From Mesorhizobium sp. M4B.F.Ca.ET.058.02.1.1 (GTDB lineage: Bacteria > Pseudomonadota > Alphaproteobacteria > Rhizobiales > Rhizobiaceae), in contig NZ_CP034450.1 in assembly GCF_003952505.1 (NCBI RefSeq), positions 1,364,001-1,428,000 on the forward strand: a DNA stretch of 64,000 nucleotides, in the 5' to 3' direction. Positions 63,486-64,000 of the stretch are shown here, piece by piece (within the stretch, counting starts at the first letter, position 1; each line of letters starts with the position of its first letter). The notes under the pieces are model-generated. The model saw only the letters and a program-made list of their open reading frames with translations. It searched no databases and was not told the DNA's origin. The position numbers and the translations under genes are program-made.

Positions 63486-64000
63486 CTATTTCTTGGCGCC
63501 GCCGAGGCCGGTCCTGGTCATCTCGCCCCAGCCCTGGTTGCCGCGCAAAAACTGCCACCAGCCCTTCACGCGCCAGAAATTGTTGAGCTGGCGGTAGCCG
63601 AAATTCTCGATCACGGCGACCGCCGTCAGCACGGCCAGGTCCCTGGCGCGAGGAAAGCGTTGCAACTCGGCCTCTTCGAGGACGAGCGAGCAGACGCTGA
63701 CGCAGACGCCATAGGTGAAGACGAGTGAAGTGAAGGCGAGCAGATATTCGCCCGACAGGATGCCGAGCAGCCAGAAGGCCGGGATCAATATATAGCCCAG
63801 CACCTCGGCCACCGGCCCCAGCACGTCGACGATCAGTATGTGGCCGAAGCCGAGGAAGCCGACGCGGCCGTAGCGCGGGTTGAACAGCATCGCGCGGTAG
63901 CGGAAGAAGCATTCGAGCGCGCCGCGCTGCCAGCGCGTGCGCTGCCTGCCCAGCACGCTCAGCGTCTCCGGCGCCTCGGTCCAGCACACCGGCTCGGGAA
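63486..64000 (-). CDS. Family 2 glycosyltransferase, C-terminal part (cut by window)
   Basis: The frame is open to the window edge. Visible sequence is the C-terminal part of a processive membrane glycosyltransferase: EPVCWTEAPETLSVLGRQRT, the QxxRW-type motif RQRTRWQRGALECFFR, then membrane helices (LGYILIPAFWLLGILSGEYL; YLLAFTSLVFTYGVCVSVCS) and a short tail ending TRTGLGGAKK. Such enzymes synthesise cellulose-, chitin- or hyaluronan-like polymers. The catalytic N-terminal part and true start are outside. Confidence 0.8.
   Translation of the reverse strand, partial: PEPVCWTEAPETLSVLGRQRTRWQRGALECFFRYRAMLFNPRYGRVGFLGFGHILIVDVLGPVAEVLGYILIPAFWLLGILSGEYLLAFTSLVFTYGVCVSVCSLVLEEAELQRFPRARDLAVLTAVAVIENFGYRQLNNFWRVKGWWQFLRGNQGWGEMTRTGLGGAKK

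Noticed and set aside
1..64000. CRISPR arrays, tRNA/rRNA genes, transposases or an integrase
   Set aside because: No regular repeat-spacer series, tRNA arms or transposase/integrase motifs were seen on either strand. A short tRNA could escape reading by eye.

Overview
The window is high-GC alphaproteobacterial DNA and looks like a Mesorhizobium-type rhizobial chromosome. The evidence is the run pmbA-cysQ-DUF4170-DUF374 acyltransferase-waaA-lpxK, the many single-substrate ABC uptake operons, a betaine-catabolism cluster containing an HpbD-like epimerase, and palindromic intergenic repeats of the rhizobial type. No rRNA, tRNA, CRISPR array or transposase gene was seen.

Layout. 0-9.3 kb: betaine / N-methylated proline catabolism. 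It holds a flavin/Fe-S demethylase (cut by the window edge), a TetR regulator, a frameshifted P5C-reductase-like gene, a stand-alone Rossmann domain, betaine epimerase, corrinoid protein, a family 5 binding protein and an MttB-family methyltransferase. 9.4-15.3 kb: LysR regulators, mutL, an EamA exporter and small genes. 15.3-20.9 kb: lipid A/Kdo operon with cysQ and pmbA. 21-25 kb: VOC protein, a decayed CHAT-domain gene, a DadA-like oxidase and a MocR regulator. 25.3-29.7 kb: polyamine-type ABC operon transcribed away from the MocR gene, with operator-like repeats between them. 29.7-31.5 kb: epmA and efp, which modify and encode elongation factor P. 31.6-34.8 kb: mixed small genes. 35-39 kb: a periplasmic binding protein directly followed by a membrane adenylate/guanylate cyclase. 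39-41.7 kb: cardiolipin synthase (frameshifted) and an EEP phosphatase. 41.7-48.2 kb: LacI-controlled sugar ABC system with a GH127 arabinofuranosidase.

48.4-53.6 kb is an AT-richer accessory island and the most interesting part of the window. Two gene sets face each other: a tandem-TIR protein translationally coupled to a SLOG-like nucleotide-binding protein (+ strand), and an operon MazG-like / uracil-DNA-glycosylase-like / ThsB-type TIR / Nmad2 (- strand). Everything in it is built from nucleotide-handling domains of the kind found in anti-phage systems, but it is not any standard system I can name. An Hpt pseudogene lies just to its right, and an intact paralogue lies 9 kb further on.

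53.9-64 kb: FAD oxidoreductase/TetR pair, a large SAM-cyclase-ATPase-TPR regulator broken by one frameshift, a methyltransferase, an SbmA/YddA-type ABC transporter, the intact Hpt gene, and a glycosyltransferase cut by the window end. Several genes carry a single frameshift, some in G/C runs, so sequencing error must be considered before calling them pseudogenes.
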